Positions 9,131 through 18,153 are shown, numbered from the stretch's first letter. The stretch: DNA of 64,000 nt from an uncultured Vampirovibrio sp. (GCA_910584405.1 CAJUAL010000001.1:248001-312000), one strand, 5' to 3'. Made by a program: numbers and translations. The notes: a model not told the origin generated them from the sequence alone.

Positions 9131-9163
9131 GATAGTATCTATATTACATTCAAAATCATAAAT

Positions 9164-9424
9164 ATGCAAGAGGTTAAGAAAAAAATTATTTGTTCATCGT
9201 TGGCAAAAACAGTTAAGCGCCTGAGGGGGAAGAAAAGTCAGTTTATTTTGGGTGCAGAATATGATATCCCTTCATCTGTTATAAGCGATATAGAACGCGC
9301 AGTAAAAGACCCTCAGTTGACAACTTTGTTTAAATTATCATCAGCATTTGGGCTTACGGTTTCCGAGTTTATGAAAGAATTAGAAGAAGAGCTTCCGGAA
9401 AATTTTTCGGTAAGCGAAGAGTAA
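9164..9424 (+). CDS. XRE-family helix-turn-helix regulator, divergent from a prepilin gene
   Basis: 86 aa; a Cro/C1-type HTH occupies about residues 10-68 (LAKTVKRLRGKKSQ, PSSVISDIERAVKDPQLTTLFKLSSAFGLTVSEF), followed by an acidic tail. The usual TQ of helix 2 is replaced by SQFILGAEYDI. It probably controls the divergent prepilin-ftsY operon through the palindrome at 9113-9130. Its 3' end overlaps the convergent gene at 9380 by 45 nt. Confidence 0.85.
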   Translation: MQEVKKKIICSSLAKTVKRLRGKKSQFILGAEYDIPSSVISDIERAVKDPQLTTLFKLSSAFGLTVSEFMKELEEELPENFSVSEE

Positions 9425-9673
9425 AGATACTAAACTAAAATGTAAATTACTTAGTCTATTTTTTGTCCAAAATAAGTATATTGCAAGTTGTCTGCGCAGA
9501 TTTTTCAATTCTTTCTGTTGTTCTTCTGGGTTTTTACGAATGTAGTTTAACATAAAAAATATAAATCTTAGTTCTTGCCAGATTGTATCAGGCATGTAAA
9601 TATCGTCTTCCTCATCAAAATTTATTATTTGATTTTCTTCAATTCTTAATATTTGTTTCTTATTTTTAGACAT
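9380..9673 (-). CDS. Unknown 97-aa protein
   Basis: I do not recognise the family. The N terminus is charged and acidic (FDEEDDIYMPDTIWQELRF); a middle helix is rich in Lys, Glu and Gln, and the last 30 residues are hydrophobic and basic. The ATG at 9673 is preferred over a TTG two codons earlier. It has the best promoter in the window, TTGACA-17 nt-TATTAT, nine nt before the ATG. It diverges from a small HTH gene, which suggests a regulator-target or toxin-antitoxin-like pair, but nothing here proves that. Confidence 0.5.
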   Translation of the reverse strand: MSKNKKQILRIEENQIINFDEEDDIYMPDTIWQELRFIFFMLNYIRKNPEEQQKELKNLRRQLAIYLFWTKNRLSNLHFSLVSLLFAYRKIFRKLFF

Positions 9674-9682
9674 ATGCAAAAT

Positions 9683-9711
9683 ATAATAGCAATAGTTTAT
9701 AAGTTTGTCAA
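9683..9711 (-). promoter_or_regulatory. Consensus sigma-70-type promoter for the gene at 9673
   Basis: On the minus strand TTGACA (9706-9711) and TATTAT (9683-9688) are separated by exactly 17 nt. The -10 box ends nine nt before the ATG, leaving little or no leader. Confidence 0.65.
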
Positions 9712-9739
9712 TTGCTAAATATAAAATTAAACTTATATT

Positions 9740-9955
9740 ATGTTAGATATAAAATTAGAACTTGAGATTTTATTACTTAAAAAAGGTTTATCAATGAGAA
9801 AAATTATTTCTAAGTTAAGAGATAAAGGTGTTGATGTGCCTAAATCAGGTTCTATGTCCTATCAATTAAAGAATAAACGGGTAAGATTTGAAACTGTACA
9901 AGAAATACTTGATTACTTGGGTTATGAAATCGAAATTAAAGAAAAACAAAAATAA
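9740..9955 (+). CDS. Small helix-turn-helix protein
   Basis: 71 aa with an N-terminal HTH of the type seen in phage and plasmid regulators. LLLKKGLSMRKIISKLRDKG leads into a SMSYQLKNKRVRFETVQEILDYLGYEIEI recognition segment. Proteins like this are usually short DNA-binding repressors. It diverges from the unknown gene at 9673; the roughly 65 nt between them would hold the operators of both. A strong terminator follows directly after its stop. Confidence 0.65.
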   Translation: MLDIKLELEILLLKKGLSMRKIISKLRDKGVDVPKSGSMSYQLKNKRVRFETVQEILDYLGYEIEIKEKQK

Positions 9956-9983
9956 AAAACCGACCTTTTTAGGTCGGTTTTTT
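9955..9983. terminator. Bidirectional rho-independent terminator
   Basis: An 8-bp GC-containing stem (9959-9966 with 9971-9978) is flanked by an A run on the left and a T run on the right. It can end both the HTH gene at 9740 and the leftward nusB gene. Confidence 0.88.
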
Positions 9984-10000
9984 ACTATTTATTATAACTC

Positions 10001-10660
10001 TTATTTTACTCCGTTATCAACGATAACTTTTGCCAATACTCCGTTAATGAATGAAGCGCTATCGTCAGTTGAGTATTTTTTTGCAAGTTCTAATGCTTCA
10101 TCTACAACAACTTTCATTGGTGTTTCTTTGATGTAAAGCATTTCAGAAATTGCGATTCTTAAAATATCTTTATCCATTTTGACTAATCTGTCAAAATCCC
10201 AGCCTGTTGAATATTTTTGAATCATAGCATCAATGTCTTCGTGATTTTTTTGGAAAGTTTCTGCAATTCGGATTGCATAATTTTTTACTTCCCCTTGAGA
10301 TTCAAGCGTTGTAAATTCAGCGATTTCCAATGCAAGAATTGCTTTTTCAGCTACTTCAATCATTTCATCGATTCTTGATGTCATATCTGATGTCATAGGC
10401 AGCGGAACTGCGATATTTGCAGCTTCCAGAGGTCTATTTAAGTTGATTTCGTGTTCAGCTTCGTAATCGTCAATTTTATTTTTCATATCAATCAAGGCAC
10501 CAAGTGAGATTTTTAAATCATCTTGTGCACTGCTAGATAAAATTCTTACTGATTTTAGGATAATATCGTCTAAATTTTCTTTTGAATAGTTTGTAATTGT
10601 TTTGTCAAATTGAGAAAATAATATAAATGCTAATTCTCTTGATGCTCTGCGGGCTTGCAT
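10001..10660 (-). CDS. nusB: Transcription antitermination factor NusB, long form
   Basis: 219 aa. The start MQARRASRELAFILFSQFDK and the C-terminal region from DRLVKMDKDILRIAISEML to FINGVLAKV are characteristic of NusB, which with NusE binds boxA RNA during rRNA transcription. Typical NusB proteins are about 130-165 aa. Here roughly 60 extra residues sit between the first helix and the conserved C-terminal helices (about residues 50-115). I recall similar long NusB proteins with this opening in cyanobacteria, which fits the proposed lineage. Confidence 0.88.
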   Translation of the reverse strand: MQARRASRELAFILFSQFDKTITNYSKENLDDIILKSVRILSSSAQDDLKISLGALIDMKNKIDDYEAEHEINLNRPLEAANIAVPLPMTSDMTSRIDEMIEVAEKAILALEIAEFTTLESQGEVKNYAIRIAETFQKNHEDIDAMIQKYSTGWDFDRLVKMDKDILRIAISEMLYIKETPMKVVVDEALELAKKYSTDDSASFINGVLAKVIVDNGVK

Positions 10661-10729
10661 AATTTACCTCATAATCTTTTCATATCTTATATGTGATTAT
10701 GCTATCACGAAAAAATTTTTACGTAAAGG

Positions 10730-11308
10730 CTACTTAAAATCAATAGGTTTTTTCCCGCGCATTAATTTCCACATTGTTGAGAATAAATCTTTTTGAAATT
10801 CAAAGAAATTTTTAACTTTGTATTTTGCGATTTCTAATCTTGAACTTTTTTCAGGACAAATATTTTCTTTTCCGGGAGCTGTGCCAAATTCTTTGCAAAT
10901 TGGTGCCCGTTCGGAATAAATACTGCATCTGGCATCGTTTTGTATAAACGGGCAGTAATTATAAATCTTTCTGGCTTCGTATTCATTTAAAAGTCTTTGG
11001 ACATCTTCCATACTTTGAATGTTTAACTTTTCAATCATTTCCGGCGAAATTGTCGCAATTGAGTTTCCATTTACGTCGTATCCCATAAATATTATCGGAC
11101 GGGTACTGTAGATAATTGAATTATAGGTGTCTTTCGGGTCGTTTATACCCATGTTGAACCCGCCAAAGACTTGTCTTTGTATCTTTTCTTTATGCTTTGG
11201 TAAAAATCCTTCCGGTAAAGGTACATTTATACAACATCTGGCTTTGCATTTTTGAACAAAACATTTTGTCGGAGCTGTTAAGTATGTTTTTAGTTTACTT
11301 AGTTTCAT
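10730..11308 (-). CDS. YkgJ-type cysteine-cluster protein
   Basis: 192 aa with the Cys pattern of YkgJ/UPF0153 proteins: CFVQKCKARCC near the N terminus and CPFIQNDARCSIY...RAPICKEF further on, a putative zinc- or iron-binding cluster of unknown role. I chose the internal ATG at 11308 because it starts the conserved part and has TATATA exactly six nt upstream; an ORF beginning 15 codons earlier has no better signal. A second protein of the same type lies at 30479. Confidence 0.75.
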   Translation of the reverse strand: MKLSKLKTYLTAPTKCFVQKCKARCCINVPLPEGFLPKHKEKIQRQVFGGFNMGINDPKDTYNSIIYSTRPIIFMGYDVNGNSIATISPEMIEKLNIQSMEDVQRLLNEYEARKIYNYCPFIQNDARCSIYSERAPICKEFGTAPGKENICPEKSSRLEIAKYKVKNFFEFQKDLFSTMWKLMRGKKPIDFK

Positions 11309-11314
11309 AATATT

Positions 11315-11320
11315 TATATA
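11315..11320 (-). promoter_or_regulatory. -10 box 6 nt before the YkgJ-type gene
   Basis: TATATA on the minus strand ends six nt before the ATG at 11308. The spacing matches the other putative leaderless starts in the window; no ribosome site is seen. Confidence 0.4.
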
Positions 11321-11355
11321 AAAGCGGTGAAATTTTTTTTGCGCGAGGTTCATTT

Positions 11356-12297
11356 TTATTTTTCAATATTTTTAAGGTTTGTTTCGCAAATCGAACAGTC
11401 TTCTGTTGCATTTTGTACTGCATATGTCATACAGTTATACCATTTTTTCTTTCCATTTTGTATAGAATATGGGCAAGCGCAATTACAATTTCTGTATTTA
11501 TTGATTTTTATTGTTAAAGCTTTACATTTTCCTTGATTATATAGATTCAAACATTGTTTGTTTTCTTCTGTATTTTTTGGATTAAAATACATACAAACAA
11601 TATTTTTTTCCATAGGTGTTATATCTTCACAATAATATGTTTGATTTTTGTTTTGGTAAGGTCGATTATTTTTTAAGTTATCCATTATATCACTTGGTAT
11701 ACTAGTATAGAATGAATTAGAGAATTTGTCATTATCTTGAATGTCTTCTTTTTTTTGAGTAATGTCTTCTTTAAATCCATAATTTTTATCACCTTTTATA
11801 TTAGGGTATTTTAACTTTAATATTGTTGCTAAATTTGTATAGCATTTTTTTTCTTCAAAACTCTCGTTATTGGAGGTGTTTGAATATGAACTGTAATATT
11901 TTATATTTGTCTCTGATTTATTATTGTTGCTTGAACTTTTTTCGATTATCTTTTGACCTGATAAATCATAAGTAAATTGACATTCTGTATTTCCATATTG
12001 TCCACTTATTTGGTATTTTGATCTTTTACATTTACCACTATTATACAAGCGTAATATTGTTGCATTCAGTTTTCTTATTTCATTAATGCAACCTGTATAA
12101 TTTGGTGAGTTTGTATTATGGTTTAAAAAACTGCAAATTTTGCTGGGGCTTTGAAGTTTTAGAGGATTTATATCAGAATAAATTGTTATGTTATTTGAAT
12201 TATCTATACAATCATAGAGAGTATTGTAATTGACTGCAAATGCTGTTAAAATTCCGATACTTAATAGGCTAATTATGGTTAAGATGATTTTTTTCAT
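11356..12297 (-). CDS. Cysteine-rich secreted protein of unknown family
   Basis: 313 aa. The first 25 residues form a clear signal peptide (Lys-Lys, then a hydrophobic core ending in AFA). The mature part is Asn/Lys-rich with 16 Cys, an even number suited to disulfides. It seems to contain an internal duplication, since LYNSGKCK and LYNQGKCK both follow a Cys-containing helix and precede further Cys. A GGAGG ribosome site supports the ATG at 12297. No enzymatic motif is visible. The very low GC and Asn-rich composition differ from neighbouring housekeeping genes. Confidence 0.7.
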   Translation of the reverse strand: MKKIILTIISLLSIGILTAFAVNYNTLYDCIDNSNNITIYSDINPLKLQSPSKICSFLNHNTNSPNYTGCINEIRKLNATILRLYNSGKCKRSKYQISGQYGNTECQFTYDLSGQKIIEKSSSNNNKSETNIKYYSSYSNTSNNESFEEKKCYTNLATILKLKYPNIKGDKNYGFKEDITQKKEDIQDNDKFSNSFYTSIPSDIMDNLKNNRPYQNKNQTYYCEDITPMEKNIVCMYFNPKNTEENKQCLNLYNQGKCKALTIKINKYRNCNCACPYSIQNGKKKWYNCMTYAVQNATEDCSICETNLKNIEK

Positions 12298-12336
12298 AGA
12301 TCCTCCATTTTTTATATTATAATATAACAAGCAAAA

Positions 12337-12364
12337 AGCCATACATATAATGTATGGCTTTTTT
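12337..12364. terminator. Terminator between the rpsA-like gene and the Cys-rich protein
   Basis: A 10-bp perfect stem (12337-12346 with 12350-12359) has a 3-nt loop. Reading leftward from the rpsA-like gene the stem is followed by a T run, so it should terminate that gene; T residues flank the other side as well. Confidence 0.8.
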
Positions 12365-12382
12365 GTAATTTTATTTAAAAAA

Positions 12383-13453
12383 TTATTCAGCAGAATCTTC
12401 TTTGTTGATGTCTTTTACGCTCAACGCGATTCTGTGTTCTTGTGGTGTGAATTTCTTGATAAGAACTTCTACACTGTCACCAACTTTGAATTTGTTGAAC
12501 GGGTTGATGTTTTCTTCTGCCATTTCTGAAACAGGTAATAAAGCTTCAACACCAGGGAATATGTTAATAAATGCACCAAATCCTGTTACTTTATTAACTG
12601 TACCTGTGATTACCTGACCTTCTGAGAATTGGCCTTCGATTTGTTGCCATGGATCTTCGCCCATTCTTTTTAGTGATAATGAAATTCTTTTTAATTCGTT
12701 ATCGATTTTGATAATTTTAACTTCTAAAGTTTCACCTAGAGAAATAACGTCAGATGGGTGTTTAATTCTTTGCCAAGAAATTTCAGAAATAGGTAATAAA
12801 CCGTCGATTCCGTTGATGTCAACGAATGCACCGAAATCTGCGATTCTTACAACTTCACCTTTAACAACCTGGTCAACTTCAAGTTCTGATAAAATGTTAT
12901 CAACAACTTGGTCACGTTGTTCAGCAACAGCTTGTCTTTGAGAAAGGATAAGTTTGTTTTTCTTAGGATCAGCTTCAAGAACTTTAACTTCGATTTTTTG
13001 GTCTAATAAACCGTCAAACGGAGTTCCTGTTCTAAGTTGAGATGATGGAATGAAACCTTTCAAATCAGCTACGTCAACCAATACACCGCCTTTAACAACT
13101 GAAACAACTTTTGCAAGGATTGTATCACCTTGAACTTTAGCGTCGTTAAGTTGAGCCCAAGCTTGAGCAAATGCAAGTCTTTTTAATGATAATAACATTC
13201 CGTCTTCATCATGTTCTTCTTTTAATACATAAAATTCTTTAATGTCACCGATTTCTAATGGTGATTCTTCTTCTAATGAAGAGATTTCTTTGTTTGGTAA
13301 GAAAGCTTCTGTTTTTGCGCCGCGAACGCTTACTAAATAGCCGTCTTGGTCTTTTTTCAATACAGTACCTTCAACGATATCAGCTACTGAATGTCCGTTT
13401 GAAAAGCTTTCTTCTAAAAGTTTTTCAAATTCGTCTAATGTTGCTTGTGTCAT
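12383..13453 (-). CDS. rpsA: Ribosomal protein S1-like, four S1 domains
   Basis: 356 aa with four tandem S1 RNA-binding modules, each showing the G-x-V-x-x-V/I...GAFV/I-x-x...GL/FLP pattern: about residues 22-90, 108-175, 193-262 and 279-350. The third (GEVVRIADFGAFVDINGIDGLLP) and fourth are closest to consensus. S1 helps mRNAs bind the 30S subunit. The enterobacterial protein has six domains; shorter forms are usual in cyanobacteria and many other phyla. A GGAG ribosome site precedes the start, and a dispersed repeat occupies the upstream leader. Confidence 0.9.
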   Translation of the reverse strand: MTQATLDEFEKLLEESFSNGHSVADIVEGTVLKKDQDGYLVSVRGAKTEAFLPNKEISSLEEESPLEIGDIKEFYVLKEEHDEDGMLLSLKRLAFAQAWAQLNDAKVQGDTILAKVVSVVKGGVLVDVADLKGFIPSSQLRTGTPFDGLLDQKIEVKVLEADPKKNKLILSQRQAVAEQRDQVVDNILSELEVDQVVKGEVVRIADFGAFVDINGIDGLLPISEISWQRIKHPSDVISLGETLEVKIIKIDNELKRISLSLKRMGEDPWQQIEGQFSEGQVITGTVNKVTGFGAFINIFPGVEALLPVSEMAEENINPFNKFKVGDSVEVLIKKFTPQEHRIALSVKDINKEDSAE

Positions 13454-13483
13454 TTTTATTCTCCTTTTCTTTTTTAATGAGTC

Positions 13484-13552
13484 ATTCTGAACTTGATTCA
13501 GAATCTATCAATTCTATTAACATTGATAGACCCTGAATTAAATTCAGGGTGA
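13484..13552. repeat. Dispersed three-hairpin repeat (copy 1)
   Basis: Three nested or adjacent inverted repeats are packed together: 13484-13491 with 13497-13504 (ATTCTGAA/TTCAGAAT), 13504-13512 with 13522-13530 (TCTATCAAT/ATTGATAGA), and 13531-13539 with 13541-13549 (CCCTGAATT/AATTCAGGG). Related copies are at 23167 and 56630. The element supplies the stop codon and last residues of ispH. Confidence 0.8.
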
Positions 13553-14413
13553 CACTCTAATTTGTTCAATAACTTTAGCTATTACGTTATCAGGAGTGGA
13601 TGCTCCTGCGGTGATTGATATTTTTTGTGAAGACTCAATCAAATCTTTATAATTGTCTAATTCTTTTTCTGTTTCAATATGAATTGTTTTTGTTATATCT
13701 TTTAAGACTTCTGCCAAATGTGTTGTGTTCGCGCTTTTCTTAGAGCCGGCAACAATCATTAAATCGCTGTCTTTTGCAAGTTCTTTAGCTTCTGATTGGC
13801 GCATTGCAGTGCTTTGACAGATTGTGTTTGCAATGTGTAATTCTTTTGACAACGGAGTTAAGAATTGAATAATATCATTTAATGTCGAAATCATTTGGGT
13901 GGTTTGGACAACTACTCCGATTTTTTTATGTTCTTTTAATTCTTTTTCATAAGGTTTTAATTGTTCGGGGGTTGTTGCGACAATAACTTTTTGACTGTAT
14001 TGAAGGGCGTTTGCTTTAATTGCAACAACTTCAGGATGTTCAGATTTGCCGACAATTACGACATAATATCCGTCTTTTGCAAGTTCAATAGCTTTTTGCT
14101 GAACTTTTTTTACATCCGGACAGGTTAAATCATATACCTCAAACCCTGATTCTTCAATTTTTTTGAAAACCTCAGGGCTTTCTCCGTGACTTCTTACAAC
14201 ACAAATGCCGTTACCTTTTTGCGGTAATTCATTTAATGTTTTTATCCCTAAAGCACTTAATTCTTCAATTACTTGGGTGTTATGAATAAGTTCACCAAGT
14301 ACATAAATGTTTTTATCAGGGTTTTCTGCTTTTAATTTTTTTACAGTTTCAACGGCTCTTTTTACTCCGTAACAAAAACCTGCAAATTTTGCTAATGTAA
14401 TTTCTTTCGGCAA
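13544..14413 (-). CDS. ispH: 4-hydroxy-3-methylbut-2-enyl diphosphate reductase
   Basis: 289 aa; last enzyme of the non-mevalonate isoprenoid pathway, converting HMBPP to IPP and DMAPP with a 4Fe-4S cluster. The three cluster Cys are visible in AGFCYGVKRAV, LTCPDVKKVQ and NTICQSTAMRQSE, and the substrate-binding His in ELIHNTQV and RSHGESPE. The C terminus reads into the dispersed repeat, so the final RVSP and the TGA stop are repeat-derived; this may be a recent small change to the end of the protein. Confidence 0.95.
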   Translation of the reverse strand: MPKEITLAKFAGFCYGVKRAVETVKKLKAENPDKNIYVLGELIHNTQVIEELSALGIKTLNELPQKGNGICVVRSHGESPEVFKKIEESGFEVYDLTCPDVKKVQQKAIELAKDGYYVVIVGKSEHPEVVAIKANALQYSQKVIVATTPEQLKPYEKELKEHKKIGVVVQTTQMISTLNDIIQFLTPLSKELHIANTICQSTAMRQSEAKELAKDSDLMIVAGSKKSANTTHLAEVLKDITKTIHIETEKELDNYKDLIESSQKISITAGASTPDNVIAKVIEQIRVSP

Positions 14414-14501
14414 TTTATAATTGTCTTCTTTCTAATGGACTCGCAGAGAAAATTTCTTTGCGGTAAGAATATTACATCATAAATACGCTTTAATGTCAAT
14501 C

Positions 14502-17500
14502 TTAAGCATTAAATCTGAAATCTTGCGGTTTGTATTTTTTCTTAATCGGCTGTTTCATTCCGACTTTATTTGAACCGAATACTCCGATTCCGTCTTCGTT
14601 TTCTTCGTCTAAAGCTGCCATTGTAAATGCTGTTGCCGGAGCTTGTTTATTATATTTTATATTCCATTCGAAAGAACCCGGAGTTAAGATTGCTTCACGT
14701 TGAGATTGAGTTTTTCCGGTTTTATCATCAACAACTTCGTAAGCATCTTCTTCGTATTGGTCGCTTATACCTGCAAATGTTTCTTTTCGTTTTATTTGAA
14801 CACCGTCATTTTTCATTGCGGTTAATTCGTTTGGTTTAAGCGCAGGTTGGTTTTTGGGTTCTTCTTTTTCTTCTTTTTTCGGAGTTTGAACCTTTGTTTT
14901 ATCTTCTGTTTCTTGTGTAGTTTCTTGTTTATTTTTTCTGTTAGGTTTTAATGCGAAATTACTGTCTAATTGTATACCTTTTAAGTTGTTATATGTTTCA
15001 CAAATATTTGCCTGCATTCCAAACGGTAAGTAATGTAAATATTTTTTGATTTCGTCAATACTTGCATTACTGTTGATTAAATCCATTATGAATTCGTACA
15101 TAATATCGCTTCTGACAACAGATAAATCGCTCATCATTGGAATGAATTTCTTTACTGTAGAAGATTGTAGTTTATCTAGTAGTCTTTTGTTTTGGCATTT
15201 TACAAATAATTCTTCCAAAAGGCTTCCGTCTTTTATGATTGACGCAAGAGTGTCAATTTTACTGCTGTTGCCGTAAGACGCTACGGCACTTATAAGGTGA
15301 CGGATAACAGAGTTTCCGAATTTTTCAATAAGTTTTGAATAAATTACAGAAAGACTGTTTGTATTAAGGAAGTTTTTGATTTTAGTTTCATTAATTTTTG
15401 TTGGATCTTCTGTTGATTCGATTTCTTCAATTGCATTAGCAAATTCTTCTATAGCTTCATCTGTAATTTCTCTTGCAGCTTGTTCAACAGCAATGTGTTC
15501 TTGTAAATCTTCAATTTTGTCAAGAACGATATCTTTTTTCTGTTGAAGAGCTTCTGTTGTTTGATTAGAGTCAATGTTTCTATCAGCAGTTGTTACAGGT
15601 TTTGGCTCAGTAGCTTTAGTTGGAGCCGGGGTTAATGTTGGTGTCGTTACTGCCGGTTGAGTTGTTGAGCCTGTTGTTTTTTGAGTTTGTGCAACGGTCG
15701 GAACTTTTGGTGTAGTTACAGGTGTTTTTGACTGTTGAGTTGTTGCTGCAGGTTTAGAAGACGCTGATTCAGTTGCTGTTGAAACCTTACCTGTTTCAAT
15801 CGCACGTTGGATTTTAGCCTGAGTTTCAGGCGGGTAATTCTTAGCTGCTTCTGTAACGTAAGAATTATATTGGCTTCTTTTGCTTGGGTCTTCTACATAT
15901 TTTGATGCTGCGCCGATGTATTCCAAAACATCTGGATTTTTAGTGTTTTGTGAAAATTCTTTACCGTAATAAACTCTGGTATCATCGTCAGGTGCGTATT
16001 TTATTGTGCTGTCAGCTAATGTCCCTCTGGTTTCAGTATCAATATTCTCATTGTTTAAGTTATATTGAGTTAATTTTGAAACGAATTCTTTATCTAAGTC
16101 AAGCTGATTATTTACTTGTCCTATCATGATTGCGTTTTCATTTTTATGCTCACCGATTAAGAAGGCTTCTGTTTTCGCGCCTATTTTGTCAATGCTTTTG
16201 TCAAGTTCTTGACCCTTTGTTATTGCAGTGATATAACCAAATCTTCTGCCAATAGGATTATCATCATCTGCAAATATATCAGCAAGTTGGAATTGTGTTT
16301 CAGAATCTTTTTGTGTGAAATCTTGAATTGCGTTTTGAGTATTTAAAAGTGCACCAACTTGTTTTCGGGTTAAACCGAAAGATTTTCCTATTTCTATGGC
16401 AAGTTCCGGGTCTCTTATATTATTTAATATTTCATACTGTTGTGCTGCGTTAAGTTTAGATTTATCTTTAACACCATAAATGTTACATTGGGCTTGAATA
16501 TATCCTTCATAATCATAGCCGTTTTCTGTTTTATATTTTGTTGTAATTTCATACGCACCGGTATTTTCAACAGGTGTATACGGTTTGTTTAAAGCTTCTT
16601 CCAGACCTTTTGGATCGTTTGCGAAAGTTTCTTTAAGAATTTTTTCATTTGCATTAAGTCCTTCTAATGTTTTAGTGTATCTTTCTCTTTGTTCAGGAGT
16701 AAGATTTTTATCTTTTAACTTTTCTTGTAAAAAGTTTTTCATGTCAGTCAATGACGGTTGTTTTAATTTAGCAAGTTCATCAGGACTGACATTTTTAGCC
16801 ATTTCTCTAAAGACTTCACGTTGGGTCTGCTGGAAATGTGTTAATTTTGGTTCTGTAATATCTTTTTCATAAGCTTCTAAAACATCAAGTTGTTTTATCG
16901 GGTTTGATAAGAAATCTTTAGCACTTATCGGGTTATCTTCGTTAATGCTGTTATAGTAGTTAAACGCGGCAAGTTTTGTTACTAATGCGTTCAGAGAGCT
17001 TTTCGGATCCCTGTCCCATTCTTCTTTAATTAGGTTCTTACCTATCGGATCTAATACTGAAACAATTTCTTCTGTTGTCATTTTGGCAATATCTTCATCA
17101 GTAATACTTGGGTCTAATTGTTTTACCAAACTGGATATCACCATTTTAAGTTGTGTTTTAGCATCAGCATTTTTCCATTCATCAGTTTTAAATTTAGAAT
17201 TTATGTCAGAGTTTTGCCAATTTTCAAGTACTCCTTCTGCAACTTGTTCCATTGAGTCTTGCGGATTTTTCATAAGGCTTTCGATAGTTATCTGTTTTTC
17301 TTCTGCAATTTCAAAAATTTTAGCAAAAGCTCCTTTTGCTATATTTTTCGTAGTGTCAGACATTTTACTTGTTGGAAATATAATCTCTACAGCTTTATCA
17401 AATGCTTTATTTCGTATGTATTCTTTTTTTTCATCATCTAATTTTTCATAATCTGATATAAGAATACCTAAAAATGCATCCATTCTTTTATCTAATTTTT

Positions 17501-18056
17501 CCCTTGCTGATAACTTACCCCAAGCTTTCGGGTCGGCTTGTTCTGCGGGGGTAATTTTATCCAGAATTTTAGCAAAAGGCTGAAGTGCACTTGTTAAATC
17601 CGAAATTTTGATATCTTTTCCGTTTATCAACGCATCAAGGACATTAGTCAATTTGTTAAAATCGCTCATAGGTATAACAATATTATATTGTTCCAGCAAC
17701 TTGTTAATATTGTCAAAAATTACCGTCTTGTCAAGTAATCTGTTTTGATTTGATGCTTGTGTGTCTTGTGTTGCGATTTTAGCCTCAATGTTATTTAACA
17801 TACCGTCTATGATTTCCGAAGTAGCCTGAGGAAAATGCTCTTCAAGTTTTTTCTTTTTCTCGGCACGTGAAAGGGCTAAAAACTCTGTATCTTTAGATAG
17901 AATTTTAATAATTTCAGCAGGTTCTGTTGTTTTACCTATTGGAACAACAGTGCTTTTGGGGTCTGTAGGTTTTTTGGGCTGCGGTACTTCGGTGCCGGAA
18001 GTTACGGCACCTGTACCTTGTGTATTATATTTATCCTGAAATCTTGAAACGTCCAT
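14502..18056 (-). CDS. Large (1184 aa) protein of unknown function
   Basis: No recognised domain, signal peptide or membrane helix. The N-terminal 40 residues are Pro/Thr rich. Residues about 45-750 are charged and mostly helical with many Lys/Glu/Asp turns. Residues about 755-820 form a Thr/Pro/Gln linker. A second helical block (about 830-1030) resembles helical-repeat folding, and the C-terminal 150 residues are charged and disordered-looking. Its opening (DVSRFQDKYN) faintly resembles that of the protein at 19085 (DINRFLNNFNKNF), so the two may be related in localisation. It appears to be monocistronic; the ribosome site is weak. Confidence 0.7.
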   Translation of the reverse strand: MDVSRFQDKYNTQGTGAVTSGTEVPQPKKPTDPKSTVVPIGKTTEPAEIIKILSKDTEFLALSRAEKKKKLEEHFPQATSEIIDGMLNNIEAKIATQDTQASNQNRLLDKTVIFDNINKLLEQYNIVIPMSDFNKLTNVLDALINGKDIKISDLTSALQPFAKILDKITPAEQADPKAWGKLSAREKLDKRMDAFLGILISDYEKLDDEKKEYIRNKAFDKAVEIIFPTSKMSDTTKNIAKGAFAKIFEIAEEKQITIESLMKNPQDSMEQVAEGVLENWQNSDINSKFKTDEWKNADAKTQLKMVISSLVKQLDPSITDEDIAKMTTEEIVSVLDPIGKNLIKEEWDRDPKSSLNALVTKLAAFNYYNSINEDNPISAKDFLSNPIKQLDVLEAYEKDITEPKLTHFQQTQREVFREMAKNVSPDELAKLKQPSLTDMKNFLQEKLKDKNLTPEQRERYTKTLEGLNANEKILKETFANDPKGLEEALNKPYTPVENTGAYEITTKYKTENGYDYEGYIQAQCNIYGVKDKSKLNAAQQYEILNNIRDPELAIEIGKSFGLTRKQVGALLNTQNAIQDFTQKDSETQFQLADIFADDDNPIGRRFGYITAITKGQELDKSIDKIGAKTEAFLIGEHKNENAIMIGQVNNQLDLDKEFVSKLTQYNLNNENIDTETRGTLADSTIKYAPDDDTRVYYGKEFSQNTKNPDVLEYIGAASKYVEDPSKRSQYNSYVTEAAKNYPPETQAKIQRAIETGKVSTATESASSKPAATTQQSKTPVTTPKVPTVAQTQKTTGSTTQPAVTTPTLTPAPTKATEPKPVTTADRNIDSNQTTEALQQKKDIVLDKIEDLQEHIAVEQAAREITDEAIEEFANAIEEIESTEDPTKINETKIKNFLNTNSLSVIYSKLIEKFGNSVIRHLISAVASYGNSSKIDTLASIIKDGSLLEELFVKCQNKRLLDKLQSSTVKKFIPMMSDLSVVRSDIMYEFIMDLINSNASIDEIKKYLHYLPFGMQANICETYNNLKGIQLDSNFALKPNRKNKQETTQETEDKTKVQTPKKEEKEEPKNQPALKPNELTAMKNDGVQIKRKETFAGISDQYEEDAYEVVDDKTGKTQSQREAILTPGSFEWNIKYNKQAPATAFTMAALDEENEDGIGVFGSNKVGMKQPIKKKYKPQDFRFNA

Positions 18057-18153
18057 CTTTATTTTCTGTTTAAATTATGTACTACAAACTTTTAAAAACA
18101 ATATTTTAAAGTTTTTTTCAGCATGCTATATTTTTGTTACATATTTTTACAAA

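Noticed and set aside
14627..17451. Several plus-strand ORFs of 60-122 codons opposite the 1184-aa gene
   Set aside because: They are antisense shadows rich in Phe/Ser with no ribosome sites or recognisable domains, and the minus-strand frame is continuous.
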